A DNA stretch of 64,000 nt from Streptomyces sp. MMG1121 (GCF_001280015.1 NZ_LGDV01000177.1:48284-112283), one strand, 5' to 3'. Positions 1 through 8,461 are shown, counted from the first letter of the stretch. The notes: generated by a model not told the origin, from the sequence alone. Program-made: numbers and translations.

Positions 1-889
1 GGTCCGGGTGGCGGGCGACGGCTCCGCGGACCGCCGGGTCGGGGTCGGCGACGAGTGCGTGGCGTTCGCCGGGCCGCAGGTCCGTACGGCCCGCGGTCTC
101 CTTCCGCACCTCCGGGTCCGGGTCGGCGGCCAGGACGGCCACGACGTCGGGCGGCAGCGTGCGGTTGCGGGCGATCATGGCCTTGTCGTCCGGTCCGGCC
201 GGTGCGGTCAGGACGCGGTCCACGACGGCTCGGCTGAGCGCCCAGTGGAGCAGCGCGTGGGTGCGGCCGTGACAGTGACGGTTGGGCAGCGTGCTCTCCA
301 CCCAGGCCGGATCGTCGTGGCGCGCGCACGCCCGCGCCGCCTCGCGCACCCTCTCGTCCGGGTCCCCCAGCAGCGCGGCCCGCTGCTCGCCGGACATCCG
401 GTTCCAGCCGAAGACCCCGTGGCGGCGCGCCTCGGGGTCCGGGTGGACGGGCAGGGTACGGATCAGTTCGGCGGACATCTGCCGGTACAGCGACCACAGA
501 TGTTCGGGCTCGTACGTGGTGAGGATGCGGACCACGGTGGCGTCGGGCAGCGGCCGGGGCCGGTCGGGCTCGGTGAACCGGGGCCCGTCGGCGAGGTGGG
601 CGCGGACGAACCACTCCGGATCGTCCACCAGCCGCGCCCGCTGGGCCGGGTCGACATGAGGGTTGACGGCGAAGAAGCCCCGGGTGCGCCGGTCGGGATG
701 GCCGAGCACGGCGTCCACGACGACACCGGGCAGATCGCGGTCCCGGCACAGCACCATCCGCACGGCGAGCGGACCTTCGGCGAGCAGCCGGAGCAGGACG
801 CCCGGTGACGCGGACGGATTGAGGGCGAGTCCGGCGAGCCGGCGCCCGGGCAGATCGGCGTCCTGCCAGATCTGGTGCGGCGTGCGCAT
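1..889 (-). CDS. LRV/HEAT-like repeat protein, C-terminus outside window
   Basis: Reading frame open from an ATG at 889 (MRTPHQIWQDADLP...) to the left edge, at least 296 codons, so the C-terminus is missing. The protein is built of short degenerate repeats of the type L-x-x-D-P-D-x-x-V-R-x-x-A, for example LAADPDPEVRKETAGR and LVADPDPAVRGAVARH. These resemble leucine-rich repeat variant (LRV) or HEAT-like helical repeats, which normally act as protein-binding scaffolds. No signal peptide or membrane segment is visible. No partner can be named from context. The opposite-strand frame is also open, but its translation is compositionally odd and I treat it as a shadow. Confidence 0.75.
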   Translation of the reverse strand, partial: MRTPHQIWQDADLPGRRLAGLALNPSASPGVLLRLLAEGPLAVRMVLCRDRDLPGVVVDAVLGHPDRRTRGFFAVNPHVDPAQRARLVDDPEWFVRAHLADGPRFTEPDRPRPLPDATVVRILTTYEPEHLWSLYRQMSAELIRTLPVHPDPEARRHGVFGWNRMSGEQRAALLGDPDERVREAARACARHDDPAWVESTLPNRHCHGRTHALLHWALSRAVVDRVLTAPAGPDDKAMIARNRTLPPDVVAVLAADPDPEVRKETAGRTDLRPGERHALVADPDPAVRGAVARHPD

Positions 890-1038
890 GCCTGCCGTAT
901 CCCCCGTTCGTATCTGAAACCGGACGCGAACCGCCCTCGCGGGCCTCTCGGCCAAGGCCCTTACCGGCACGGATCCTACGCAACACCCGCACAGTGGGCG
1001 CCCGTTGCCCCGGCGCGGCCGACCGCTAAGGTGCCCCC

Positions 1039-1485
1039 GTGAGCACGTTTACCGAAGAGAACGTCCCCGGCCGGTACGGCCCCCACGCCACCACCGAGGC
1101 CGACCCGCACGAGGTCGGCCGGGTGCGCACCGAGTACTCCCCGGCCCACGACGGCGACCCGGACCCCGGCGAGATCGTGTGGACCTGGGTGCCGTTCGAG
1201 GAGAACGACGGCCGGGGCAAGGACCGTCCGGTGCTGGTCGTGGCCCGGGAGGCGGCGGGCACCTTCCTCGCCGTCCAGCTGACCAGCAAGCGGCACGACG
1301 GCGACCGGGACTACGTGGCGATCGGCAGCGGGCCGTGGGACCGCTCCGACCGGGACTCCTGGGTGGACGTGGACCGCGTGCTGCGGCTGCACGAGGAGGG
1401 CATGCGCCGCGAGGCGTGCGCGCTGGACCGGATGCGGTTCGACCTGGTCCGCCGGCGGCTGCACGAGCGCTACGGCTGGACCTGA
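1039..1485 (+). CDS. PemK/MazF-family toxin-like protein
   Basis: 148 aa from a GTG start. The segment GEIVWTWVPFEEN followed by GKDRPVLVV (about residues 50-75) is the hallmark N-terminal strand pair of the PemK/MazF fold, whose classic members are sequence-specific mRNA interferases. An N-terminal extension of about 45 residues, rich in acidic residues and His, precedes the fold. No antitoxin-sized gene lies immediately upstream or downstream, so this is an orphan. The Streptomyces members of this lineage may not be toxins at all. The family call is good; toxicity is only inferred. Confidence 0.75.
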   Translation: MSTFTEENVPGRYGPHATTEADPHEVGRVRTEYSPAHDGDPDPGEIVWTWVPFEENDGRGKDRPVLVVAREAAGTFLAVQLTSKRHDGDRDYVAIGSGPWDRSDRDSWVDVDRVLRLHEEGMRREACALDRMRFDLVRRRLHERYGWT

Positions 1486-1497
1486 CGGCCCCTCACC

Positions 1498-2358
1498 TCA
1501 GGTGAACGCCCGGGCGAACGCTTCCCGCACCACCGCTCCCGGCGTCCGGTCCAGCACTCCGAAGACCACGTGATCGAAGGTCCCGGTGAACCGGCCGCCG
1601 GGGCCGAGCAGTGCCCGGAAGGCGCCCGCGACCTGCGCCGGGTCGTTCTGGAACACCCCGCAGCCCCAGGCGCCCAGCACCAGCCGGCGGTAGCCGTGGG
1701 CGGCGGCCGTCTCCAGCACCCGCTCGGCGCGTACCGCCAGGGCGCCCGGCACGGCGGTGATGCGCTCCGGCGCCCTACGCCGCACGACGCCCGCGTTGGG
1801 GGCGGCCGCGGTCAGGAAGCCCGCTCGGAACGGGTCGGCCAGCAGCCGGCCGCGGTCGTCGCGGAAGACCGGGACCCCCGGTGAGTGGATCACCCGGTCC
1901 GTGTAGAACGGGTCGCGGTCGGCGCGGTGGTGGTCGTAGAAGCGGCGGGCCGTGAGCAGGCAGGCGTACAGCGCCGAGGCGCGGCACAGGGCCTCCTCCT
2001 GGGCCTGCGCGCCGTTGAGATAGCCGCCGCCCGGGTTCCTGGCCGAGGCGAAGTTGAGGACGGCGACCGGAGCGCCGGCCAGCCGTCGGGCCGCCTCCAG
2101 GCTGCTCTCGGCGGTGACCTCGAAGAACGGGCCGCCGGCCGTGGGCCCTGACGCCGGCTGCGCGGCGGAAGCCGACGGGTGCGGTGCGGACACCGCTTCG
2201 AGAACGGGCACCGGTTCCGGTCCGAACATCCTGGTCCCGGCCCGCGCCGCCTCGACCTCCGCCGCGAGGGACACGTCCCGGCCGTCCGGTGCGCGGTACC
2301 GGCCCGCCGCCACGATCTGTTCCGTCTGCGCGGCGATCCCGCGCAGGCGCGCGCTCAC
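1498..2358 (-). CDS. TIGR02452 family, microbial-type poly(ADP-ribose) glycohydrolase-like protein
   Basis: 286 aa from GTG at 2358; longer in-frame extensions run through unlikely sequence. The macrodomain-type PARG signature is clear: VLNFASARNPGGG at residues 99-112 and QEE at 120-122, giving GGG-X7-QEE, within the usual GGG-X6-8-QEE. A later G-A-W-G-C-G-V-F segment matches the ADP-ribose-binding loop of the family. The expected activity is removal of poly- or mono-ADP-ribose from proteins or nucleic acid in the cytoplasm. The GTG start overlaps the stop of a 20-codon ORF (GTGA), suggesting translational coupling. It lies convergent to the MazF-like gene. Confidence 0.85.
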   Translation of the reverse strand: MSARLRGIAAQTEQIVAAGRYRAPDGRDVSLAAEVEAARAGTRMFGPEPVPVLEAVSAPHPSASAAQPASGPTAGGPFFEVTAESSLEAARRLAGAPVAVLNFASARNPGGGYLNGAQAQEEALCRASALYACLLTARRFYDHHRADRDPFYTDRVIHSPGVPVFRDDRGRLLADPFRAGFLTAAAPNAGVVRRRAPERITAVPGALAVRAERVLETAAAHGYRRLVLGAWGCGVFQNDPAQVAGAFRALLGPGGRFTGTFDHVVFGVLDRTPGAVVREAFARAFT

Positions 2359-2417
2359 GGCGCCACCCCCGTGGACGCCCTGGCCACCGCCCGCGCGGCC
2401 TCCCCCGTCGTGCTCAT
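2355..2417 (-). CDS. candidate 20-aa leader ORF coupled to the PARG-like gene
   Basis: ATG at 2417 with an AGGA about 9 nt upstream, encoding MSTTGEAARAVARASTGVAP and ending in TGA at 2355-2357, which overlaps the GTG of the downstream gene by the GTGA arrangement common in this genome. The peptide has no recognisable domain. It could be a coupled leader peptide, or the RBS could simply be chance in G+C-rich DNA. I know of no family match. Confidence 0.25.
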   Translation of the reverse strand: MSTTGEAARAVARASTGVAP

Positions 2418-2644
2418 GCACGCATCCTGGGTGATGCTGGTGATGCGCTGCAACGGAGTTTCCCGCCCCGGAACGGCCCGGAACGCCCGGGAGAACGCAT
2501 ACGGAAACGGAGATGACCGAACCGGAACGTCCGATGGGGCACTCTTGTGCGAATCGGCTCGAGGGTCTTGGGTGGAACGGATGCCCGCCCGGCCCCATGA
2601 TCAACCGGGCCGGTGGCATGGTGGAATCTCAGGAGGATCCCGAC

Positions 2645-3985
2645 ATGTCCGACTCGAAGAGCGACGGCGACTGTACGAACCACCGCACCGCCGTCACCGA
2701 AGCCGAGGTGGAGGCCCTGGTCCGGGGCATCTGCTTCAAGACCGGGCCGCCCCGCGCGCTCGGTGTCGAACTGGAGTGGCTGGTCCACGAGCTGCGCGCG
2801 CCGCAGCTCCCCGTGACACCCGAACGACTCGAAGCGGCCTACGCCGCTTTGCGGGCCGTACCCCTGCGGTCGCCGCTCACCGTGGAGCCCGGCGGCCAGC
2901 TGGAGCTGAGTTCGCTGCCCGCGCCCTCCCTGATGGAGTGCGTCCGCACCGTCTCCGCCGACCTGGACACGGTCCGTACCGTCCTCGCCGAGGACGGGCT
3001 CACCCTCGTCGGCATCGGCCACGATCCCTGGCACACGCCGCGCAGGTTCCTGCACGAGCCGCGCTACGACGCCATGGAGATGTGCCTGGACCGCACCGGT
3101 CCGGCCGGCCGCCACATGATGTGCACCTCGGCGTCCGTACAGGTCTGCGTCGACGCCGGGCACGAGGAGCCCGGCCCGCTCGGGCACGTACGGCGCTGGT
3201 GGCTGGCTCATCACCTGGGCCCGGTCCTGGTGGCCGCGTTCGCCAACTCCCCGCTGATCGGCCACGAGCCCACGGGCTGGCTGTCCACCCGGCAGCTGCT
3301 GTGGATGGAGATAGGCGCCGGCCGCGCGGGCGCTCCCCCGCTGGACGGCGGCCCGCGCGCCGCCTGGGCCCGGCATGTGCTGGACTCGCCGGTGATGTGT
3401 GTCCGCCAGGACGGCGGGCCGTGGGAGGTGCCCGAGGGGCTCACCTTCCGGCAGTGGACCCGCTCCGGATCGCCCCGGCCGCCCACCCGGGCGGACCTGG
3501 ACTATCACCTGACCACGCTGTTCCCGCCGGTCCGGCCGCGCGGCCACATGGAGCTGCGCATGATCGACGCACAGCCCGGTGAGGACGGCTGGATCGTGCC
3601 GCTCGCGGTGACGGCGGCGCTGTTCGACGACCCGGAGGCCGCCGAGACGGCGTACCGGAGCGTGAAACCCCTCGCGGAACGGTCCATGAACCGGCCGGCC
3701 CCGCACAACCCGCTGTGGACCGACGCGGCCCGGCACGGGCTCGCCGATCCGGAGCTGCGCGAGGCCGCCGCCGTGTGTTTCGCGGCGGCGCTGGAAGCCC
3801 TGCCCCGGATCGGGGCCACCGCCGAGGTGATCGGCGCGGTGGCCGCGTACCGGGACCGTTACGTCGCCCGGGGCCGCTGCCCGGCCGACGACCTGCTGGA
3901 CCGGCGGCGCGCCATGGACGCCTCCCGGCCCGGCCGCACCGGGGGCACCCCCACCGACCGCCGGAGGAAGGACATCCGCACATGA
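2645..3985 (+). CDS. egtA: ergothioneine biosynthesis glutamate-cysteine ligase EgtA
   Basis: 446 aa. The start at 2645 is fixed by an AGGAGG at 2631-2636, 8 nt upstream; an in-frame ATG at 2513 has no such site. The family makes gamma-glutamylcysteine, the sulfur donor for ergothioneine. GCS2-type features include PRALGVELEWLVHEL near residue 30, TVEPGGQLELSSLPAPS near 80 and the HMELRMIDAQPGEDGW segment near 300. It is the first gene of egtABCD, and its stop overlaps the egtB start as ATGA. The neighbouring EgtB, EgtC and EgtD make the assignment secure. Confidence 0.95.
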   Translation: MSDSKSDGDCTNHRTAVTEAEVEALVRGICFKTGPPRALGVELEWLVHELRAPQLPVTPERLEAAYAALRAVPLRSPLTVEPGGQLELSSLPAPSLMECVRTVSADLDTVRTVLAEDGLTLVGIGHDPWHTPRRFLHEPRYDAMEMCLDRTGPAGRHMMCTSASVQVCVDAGHEEPGPLGHVRRWWLAHHLGPVLVAAFANSPLIGHEPTGWLSTRQLLWMEIGAGRAGAPPLDGGPRAAWARHVLDSPVMCVRQDGGPWEVPEGLTFRQWTRSGSPRPPTRADLDYHLTTLFPPVRPRGHMELRMIDAQPGEDGWIVPLAVTAALFDDPEAAETAYRSVKPLAERSMNRPAPHNPLWTDAARHGLADPELREAAAVCFAAALEALPRIGATAEVIGAVAAYRDRYVARGRCPADDLLDRRRAMDASRPGRTGGTPTDRRRKDIRT

Positions 3986-5328
3986 CCGCCCCCGAGACCG
4001 GCGCCACCGCCGCCGGCCCGACCGAGCCGGACACCGAGGCCCTGCGCGAGCGCGCGGTCACCTCGCTCCTCACCGCCCGGGCCCGCACCACGCTGCTGAC
4101 CAGCTGCGTCGAGGACCCGGACCTCACCGCCCAGCACTCCCCGCTGATGTCCCCGCTGGTGTGGGACCTCGCGCACATCGGCAACCAGGAGGAGCTGTGG
4201 CTGCTCAGGGCGGTCGGCGGCCGGGAGGCGATACGGCCCGAGATCGACGGCCTGTACGACGCCTTCGAGCATCCGCGCTCCGAGCGTCCCTCGCTGCCGC
4301 TGCTGCCGCCCGCCGAGGCCCGCCGGTACGCGGCCGAGGTGCGCGGCCGGGTCCTGGACCTGCTGGAGGGCGCCGACTTCCACGGTTCGCGGCTGACCGA
4401 GGCCGGCTTCGCCTTCGGGATGATCGCCCAGCACGAACAGCAGCACGACGAGACGATGCTGATCACCCATCAGCTCAGAAGGGGGCCGCGGGCGCTGACC
4501 GCGCCCGACCCCGAGCCGGCACCGCCGTTCACCGGTCCGGCCGAAGTCCTCGTCCCCGGCGGCCCGTTCACCATGGGCACCTCCGACGAGCCCTGGGCAC
4601 TCGACAACGAACGCCCGGCGCACGTACGGGAGGTGGCGCCGTTCTGGATCGACACGACCCCGGTGACGAACGCGTCGTACCAGGCGTTCCTCGCGGACGG
4701 CGGCTACGACACCGAGCGCTGGTGGACGCCGCAGGGCTGGGCGCACATCCGGCAGCACTCGCTCACGGCCCCGCTGTACTGGCACCGGGACGGCGGCCAG
4801 TGGCTGCGCCGTCGCTTCGGCGTCACCGAGGTGGTTCCGCCGGACGAGCCGGTCCTGCACGTGTGCTGGTACGAGGCCGACGCCTACGCCCGCTGGGCCG
4901 GGCGGCGGCTGCCCACCGAGCCGGAGTGGGAGAAGGCCGCCCGCCACGACCCGGCCACCGGCCGCTCCCGGCGCTACCCGTGGGGCGACGCCGACCCGGC
5001 CCCGACCCACGCCAACCTGGGCCAGCGGCACCTCGGCCCGGCGCCCGCGGGCAGCTATCCGGCAGGTGAATCCCCTCTCGGAGTACGGCAGTTGATCGGC
5101 GACGTGTGGGAGTGGACGGCGAGCGACTTCCTGCCGTATCCGGGCTTCGCGGCGTTCCCGTACAAGGAGTACTCGGACGTGTTCTTCGGCCCCGACCACA
5201 AGGTGCTGCGCGGCGGTTCGTTCGCGGTGGACCCGGTGGCCTGTCGGGGCACGTTCCGCAACTGGGACTACCCGGTCCGGCGGCAGATCTTCTCCGGGTT
5301 CCGCACCGCCCGCTCGGAGGCCGTCTGA
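3982..5328 (+). CDS. egtB: ergothioneine biosynthesis sulfoxide synthase EgtB
   Basis: 448 aa iron enzyme that couples hercynine with gamma-glutamylcysteine using O2. An N-terminal DinB-like domain carries the iron-binding H-x3-H-x-E motif in AQHEQQHDETM (about residues 151-161) and the DLAHIGNQEE segment. The C-terminal half is a formylglycine-generating-enzyme-like domain (LVPGGPFTMGTSDEPWALDN, WEKAARHDP, GDVWEWTASDF, VLRGGSFAVDP, SGFRTAR). The length is normal for the family. The ATG overlaps the egtA stop (ATGA), and the stop overlaps the egtC ATG (TGATG). Confidence 0.96.
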   Translation: MTAPETGATAAGPTEPDTEALRERAVTSLLTARARTTLLTSCVEDPDLTAQHSPLMSPLVWDLAHIGNQEELWLLRAVGGREAIRPEIDGLYDAFEHPRSERPSLPLLPPAEARRYAAEVRGRVLDLLEGADFHGSRLTEAGFAFGMIAQHEQQHDETMLITHQLRRGPRALTAPDPEPAPPFTGPAEVLVPGGPFTMGTSDEPWALDNERPAHVREVAPFWIDTTPVTNASYQAFLADGGYDTERWWTPQGWAHIRQHSLTAPLYWHRDGGQWLRRRFGVTEVVPPDEPVLHVCWYEADAYARWAGRRLPTEPEWEKAARHDPATGRSRRYPWGDADPAPTHANLGQRHLGPAPAGSYPAGESPLGVRQLIGDVWEWTASDFLPYPGFAAFPYKEYSDVFFGPDHKVLRGGSFAVDPVACRGTFRNWDYPVRRQIFSGFRTARSEAV

Positions 5329-6143
5329 TGTGCCGTCACCTCGCGTACCTGGGGCCCGAGGAACCGCTCGGCCGGATCCTCACGGAGCCCCCGCACAGTC
5401 TGGTGCACCAGTCGTGGGAGCCGCAGCGGCAGCGCTCCGGGACGGTCAACGCCGATGGATTCGGGGTGGGCTGGTACGCCCCGGGCGATCCGGTGCCGGC
5501 CCGCTACCGGCGGGCCGGACCGATCTGGGCGGACCTGTCCTTCGCCGACCTGGCCCGGGTGGTGCGCTCCGGCGCCGTGCTCGCCGCCGTACGCGACGCG
5601 ACGGTGGCGGGCGCGGACGGCGAGGCCGCCGCGGCGCCCTTCGCCGCCGGGCGGTGGCTGTTCAGCCACAACGGCAGCGTCGCGGGCTGGCCGGACTCGG
5701 CCGCCCCACTCGCGTCCGGGTTGCCCCCCGTCGAACTGCTGTCCTTGGAGTCCCGAACCGACTCGGCGTTCGTCTGGGCACTGGTCCTGCACCGGCTGCG
5801 GTCCGGCGAGGAGCTGGACCAGGCCCTCGGCGAGACGGTCCGTGAGCTGGCCGAGGCGGCCCCGGCCTCCCGGCTCAACCTGCTGCTGACCGACGGCGCC
5901 ACGATCGCCGCCACCGCCTGGGGCGACAGCCTCTGGTACCGCACCGAGCCCGGCCGGAGCACGGTCGTCGCCTCCGAGCCGTACGACGACGACCCGCTCT
6001 GGCAGGAGGTCCCCGACCGCACCGTCCTCACCGCGAGCCGCGCCGGCGCGCTGCTCGCCCCACTGGAGGACCCGGCGTCCTCCCCCACTCTCGACTCCGC
6101 TCGAGCGGGGGGACCCCCATCATCGAAGGAGCCCTGCACGTGA
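5328..6143 (+). CDS. egtC: ergothioneine biosynthesis amidohydrolase EgtC
   Basis: 271 aa class II (Ntn) glutamine amidotransferase-like hydrolase that removes glutamate from the gamma-glutamyl hercynylcysteine sulfoxide made by EgtB. The sequence opens MCRHLAYLG, so Cys2 becomes the N-terminal nucleophile; NADGFGVGWY and FSHNGSVAGW are family landmarks. The start overlaps the egtB stop by one base. The last ~20 residues (SPTLDSARAGG...) are encoded by a palindromic repeat (6080-6120) and do not look like ordinary EgtC sequence. The natural C-terminus may therefore have been replaced by the repeat, which should not touch the active site. Confidence 0.93.
   Translation: MCRHLAYLGPEEPLGRILTEPPHSLVHQSWEPQRQRSGTVNADGFGVGWYAPGDPVPARYRRAGPIWADLSFADLARVVRSGAVLAAVRDATVAGADGEAAAAPFAAGRWLFSHNGSVAGWPDSAAPLASGLPPVELLSLESRTDSAFVWALVLHRLRSGEELDQALGETVRELAEAAPASRLNLLLTDGATIAATAWGDSLWYRTEPGRSTVVASEPYDDDPLWQEVPDRTVLTASRAGALLAPLEDPASSPTLDSARAGGPPSSKEPCT
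6080..6120. repeat. Streptomyces-type palindromic repeat inside the 3' end of egtC
   Basis: The segment runs TCCCCCACTCTCGA, CTCCGC, TCGAGCGGGGGGA, CCCCCAT, with CCCCC/GGGGG and TCGA/TCGA arms that can fold into a hairpin. I recognise the core from many Streptomyces intergenic regions, where it recurs as a dispersed element. Here it sits in frame within egtC and ends about 20 nt before the egtD start. The egtD Shine-Dalgarno (GAAGGA, about 6125-6130) lies just after it. I found no second copy in this window. Confidence 0.6.
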
Positions 6144-7099
6144 GCCCCCTGCACGTCACCCGCACCCTCCCCGAGGACGCGACGGACGCCGCGCTGCGCG
6201 CCGACGTCCTGCACGGCCTCACCGCCAAGCCCAAGTGGCTGCCGCCGAAGTGGTTCTACGACGCCCGCGGCAGCGAACTGTTCGAGCGGATCACCGAGCT
6301 GCCCGAGTACTACCCCACGCGCGCCGAGCGGGAGATCCTCGTCGCCCGGTCCGGTGAGATCGCCGCGGCCAGCGGCGCCCGCACGCTGATCGAGCTGGGC
6401 TCGGGCTCCTCGGAGAAGACCCGCTTCCTGCTCGACGCGCTCGCACCCGCGGCGTACGTCCCGGTCGACGTCAGCGAGAGCGCCCTCACCCAGGCCGGGC
6501 AGGCGCTCATCGAGGAACGCCCGGACCTCGAGGTCCACGCGCTGATCGCCGACTTCACCGCCCCGCTCGCCCTGCCCGCCACCCCCGGGCCCCGGCTGCT
6601 GGCCTTCCTCGGCGGCACGATCGGCAATCTGCTGCCCGACGAACGCGCGAAGTTCCTGGCCTCCGTGCGCTCCCTGCTGGCGCCGGGCGACGGACTGCTG
6701 CTCGGCACCGACCTGGTCAAGGACGAGCGGGTGCTGGTCCGCGCCTACGACGACGCGGCCGGGGTGACGGCCGCGTTCAACAAGAACGTGCTGGCCGTCG
6801 TCGACCGTGAGCTGGGCGCCGACTTCGACCCGGACGCCTTCGACCACGTGGCGCTGTGGGACAGCGAGCGGGAGTGGATCGAGATGCGGCTGCGCTCCCG
6901 CACCGCGCAGACCGTGAAGGTGCCCGAGCTGGACCTCGCCGTGGACTTCGCGGCGGGCGAGGAGCTGCGCACCGAGGTGTCGGCCAAGTTCCGCCGGGCC
7001 GGAGTGACCGACGAACTCGCCGACACCGGACTGGAGTTGACCCACTGGTGGACCGACGCGCAGAGCCGCTTCGCGCTGTCGCTGAGTGTGGTGCGGTGA
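6140..7099 (+). CDS. egtD: L-histidine N-alpha-methyltransferase EgtD
   Basis: 319 aa from GTG at 6140, overlapping the egtC stop by GTGA. It catalyses S-adenosylmethionine-dependent trimethylation of histidine to hercynine, the first dedicated ergothioneine intermediate. Family features are PKWLPPKWFYDARGSELFERIT (about residues 33-54), PEYYPTRAE, the SAM-binding LIELGSGSSEKTR, and FLGGTIGNL. It is last in the operon. egtE, the PLP C-S lyase for the final step, is not in this window. The stop lies one base from the stop of the convergent lipoprotein gene, leaving no room for a terminator between them. Confidence 0.95.
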   Translation: MSPLHVTRTLPEDATDAALRADVLHGLTAKPKWLPPKWFYDARGSELFERITELPEYYPTRAEREILVARSGEIAAASGARTLIELGSGSSEKTRFLLDALAPAAYVPVDVSESALTQAGQALIEERPDLEVHALIADFTAPLALPATPGPRLLAFLGGTIGNLLPDERAKFLASVRSLLAPGDGLLLGTDLVKDERVLVRAYDDAAGVTAAFNKNVLAVVDRELGADFDPDAFDHVALWDSEREWIEMRLRSRTAQTVKVPELDLAVDFAAGEELRTEVSAKFRRAGVTDELADTGLELTHWWTDAQSRFALSLSVVR

Positions 7100-7100
7100 G

Positions 7101-8354
7101 TCAGAGCGCCGGGGTGAGCTCCTCGGTGATCCTGGTCGAGGCCCGGCGGGCCTCGACCGCCGGGTCCGCCCCGTTCAGTACCCGGGTCATGTACTCCTTG
7201 ATCGGGTTGTCGGCCTCGACGTCGGCCCACTGAGGGGTGCTGGGGGTCGCCCTGCCGTGCGCCGCGCCCGCGGCCATGGCGGCGACCCCCTCCTCACCCG
7301 TGACCGCGCTCGCCAGCCGGGTCCTGTTGGGCACGTAGTTCATGGCGCGGGCGAGTTCGGTGTCCCACTTGGCGCCGGTGAGCGCGCCGACGACGGCGGT
7401 CGCGGCGAACTGGTCCTTGGTGTTCTGCGGGATCACGAGGTCGGAGCCGCCGGTGAACACGGTGCCGGGCCGCGCGGCGGTCTTCCCGGGCACCGGGAAG
7501 AAGCCCAGCTCGCCCTTCAGGTCCGGGTTCTGCTGCACGATCGACTGGGCGAGCCCGGGTACGGCGACGATCTGGGCGACCTTGCCGCCGGCGAACACCC
7601 CTGCCTGCGGCGGGTGTTCCTCGTCGGCGCCCACGGGGCCCCGGCCCAGCGCCTGCAGCCGGCGGTAGAAGTCCATGCCGCGCAGCGCGGCCGGGGTGTC
7701 CAGGGCGCCCTTCCACGCGTAGTCCTTCTGCACGGCGAGGTCGCCGCCCTCGTCCCAGATGAAGCCGGAGAGTGTGTACCAGTCCTGTCCGGCGAGATAA
7801 ATGCCCTGGTTGCCGCCGGAGTCGAGCTTCTCGGTGTCGGTGAGCCACTCGGCGCGGGTCTTCGGCGGGCCGGCGATGCCGGCCGCCTCGAAGAGGTCCT
7901 TGCGGTAGATGACGACGCGGTTGGCCGCGTACCAGGGGATGCCGTACTGCGCGTTGCCGTCCTTGCCGGGCTCGGCGAGGCCGGGCAGCCACTGCTCCTG
8001 GCCCCAGTCCCGCATCGACTCCAGCGTGAGGTCGGCGAGCCGGCCGCCGTCGGCGTACAGCGGGACCTGGGTGTTGCCGACCTCGATGACGTCGGGCCCC
8101 TTGCCGGAGTCCTCCTTGAGCGCCGCGCGGACCTTCTCGACGATGCCGGTCCACTGCTGGATGCGGATGTCGAGGCGCAGGTCCTGGTGGGTGCGTTCGA
8201 AGTCCTCGGTGAAGCGCTGGAGGAACTCCTTCGAGGCGCTGTCCTTCATCAGCCACACGGTGACGGTCTCGCGCTCGTGCCCGCCCGGGAGCATCCCGCA
8301 GGCACTCACGAGGGAACCGGTGACACAGACGAGGGCGAGCAGACGACGTCTCAC
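7101..8354 (-). CDS. extracellular solute-binding lipoprotein, ABC sugar-transport type
   Basis: 417 aa from GTG at 8354 with AGGA 8 nt upstream. A lipoprotein signal peptide ends in LVSAC, and the mature protein has the family 1 sugar-binding architecture (TVTVWLMKDSASKEFLQRFTEDFERT, GPDVIEVGNTQVPLYADGG, YGIPWYAANRVVIYRKDLFEAAGI). It should bind a sugar or oligosaccharide outside the membrane and deliver it to an ABC permease. No permease or ATPase gene is adjacent, so it is an orphan. A dre-like palindrome 94 nt upstream hints at control by amino-sugar availability. The ligand cannot be read from sequence. Confidence 0.88.
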   Translation of the reverse strand: MRRRLLALVCVTGSLVSACGMLPGGHERETVTVWLMKDSASKEFLQRFTEDFERTHQDLRLDIRIQQWTGIVEKVRAALKEDSGKGPDVIEVGNTQVPLYADGGRLADLTLESMRDWGQEQWLPGLAEPGKDGNAQYGIPWYAANRVVIYRKDLFEAAGIAGPPKTRAEWLTDTEKLDSGGNQGIYLAGQDWYTLSGFIWDEGGDLAVQKDYAWKGALDTPAALRGMDFYRRLQALGRGPVGADEEHPPQAGVFAGGKVAQIVAVPGLAQSIVQQNPDLKGELGFFPVPGKTAARPGTVFTGGSDLVIPQNTKDQFAATAVVGALTGAKWDTELARAMNYVPNRTRLASAVTGEEGVAAMAAGAAHGRATPSTPQWADVEADNPIKEYMTRVLNGADPAVEARRASTRITEELTPAL

Positions 8355-8447
8355 GAGGGGTCCTGTTCTGTCTGGCAAGGGGTGCGGACAGGTGTGGGGG
8401 CCCGACGTGGGGGACGAGCGGGAGCGCTCGCACGGGTGTGCTGGATT

Positions 8448-8461
8448 TTGGTATGGACCAA
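8448..8461. promoter_or_regulatory. dre-like / GntR-type palindrome TTGGTATGGACCAA
   Basis: TTGGT and ACCAA form perfect 5-bp arms around ATGG. Read towards the solute-binding gene it is TGGTCCATACCA, which by eye agrees with the Streptomyces DasR site TGGTCTAGACCA at 10 of 12 positions. It lies 94 nt upstream of the lipoprotein GTG. Binding by DasR or another GntR-family protein is inference. Confidence 0.45.

Noticed and set aside
8..808. Plus-strand ORF of 266 codons at the left edge
   Set aside because: It lies opposite a coherent repeat protein with D-P-D-x-x-V-R repeats; its own translation has no family features.
2513..2644. Longer egtA starting at ATG 2513
   Set aside because: AGGAGG at 2631-2636 fits the ATG at 2645, and the extra 44 residues do not resemble EgtA.
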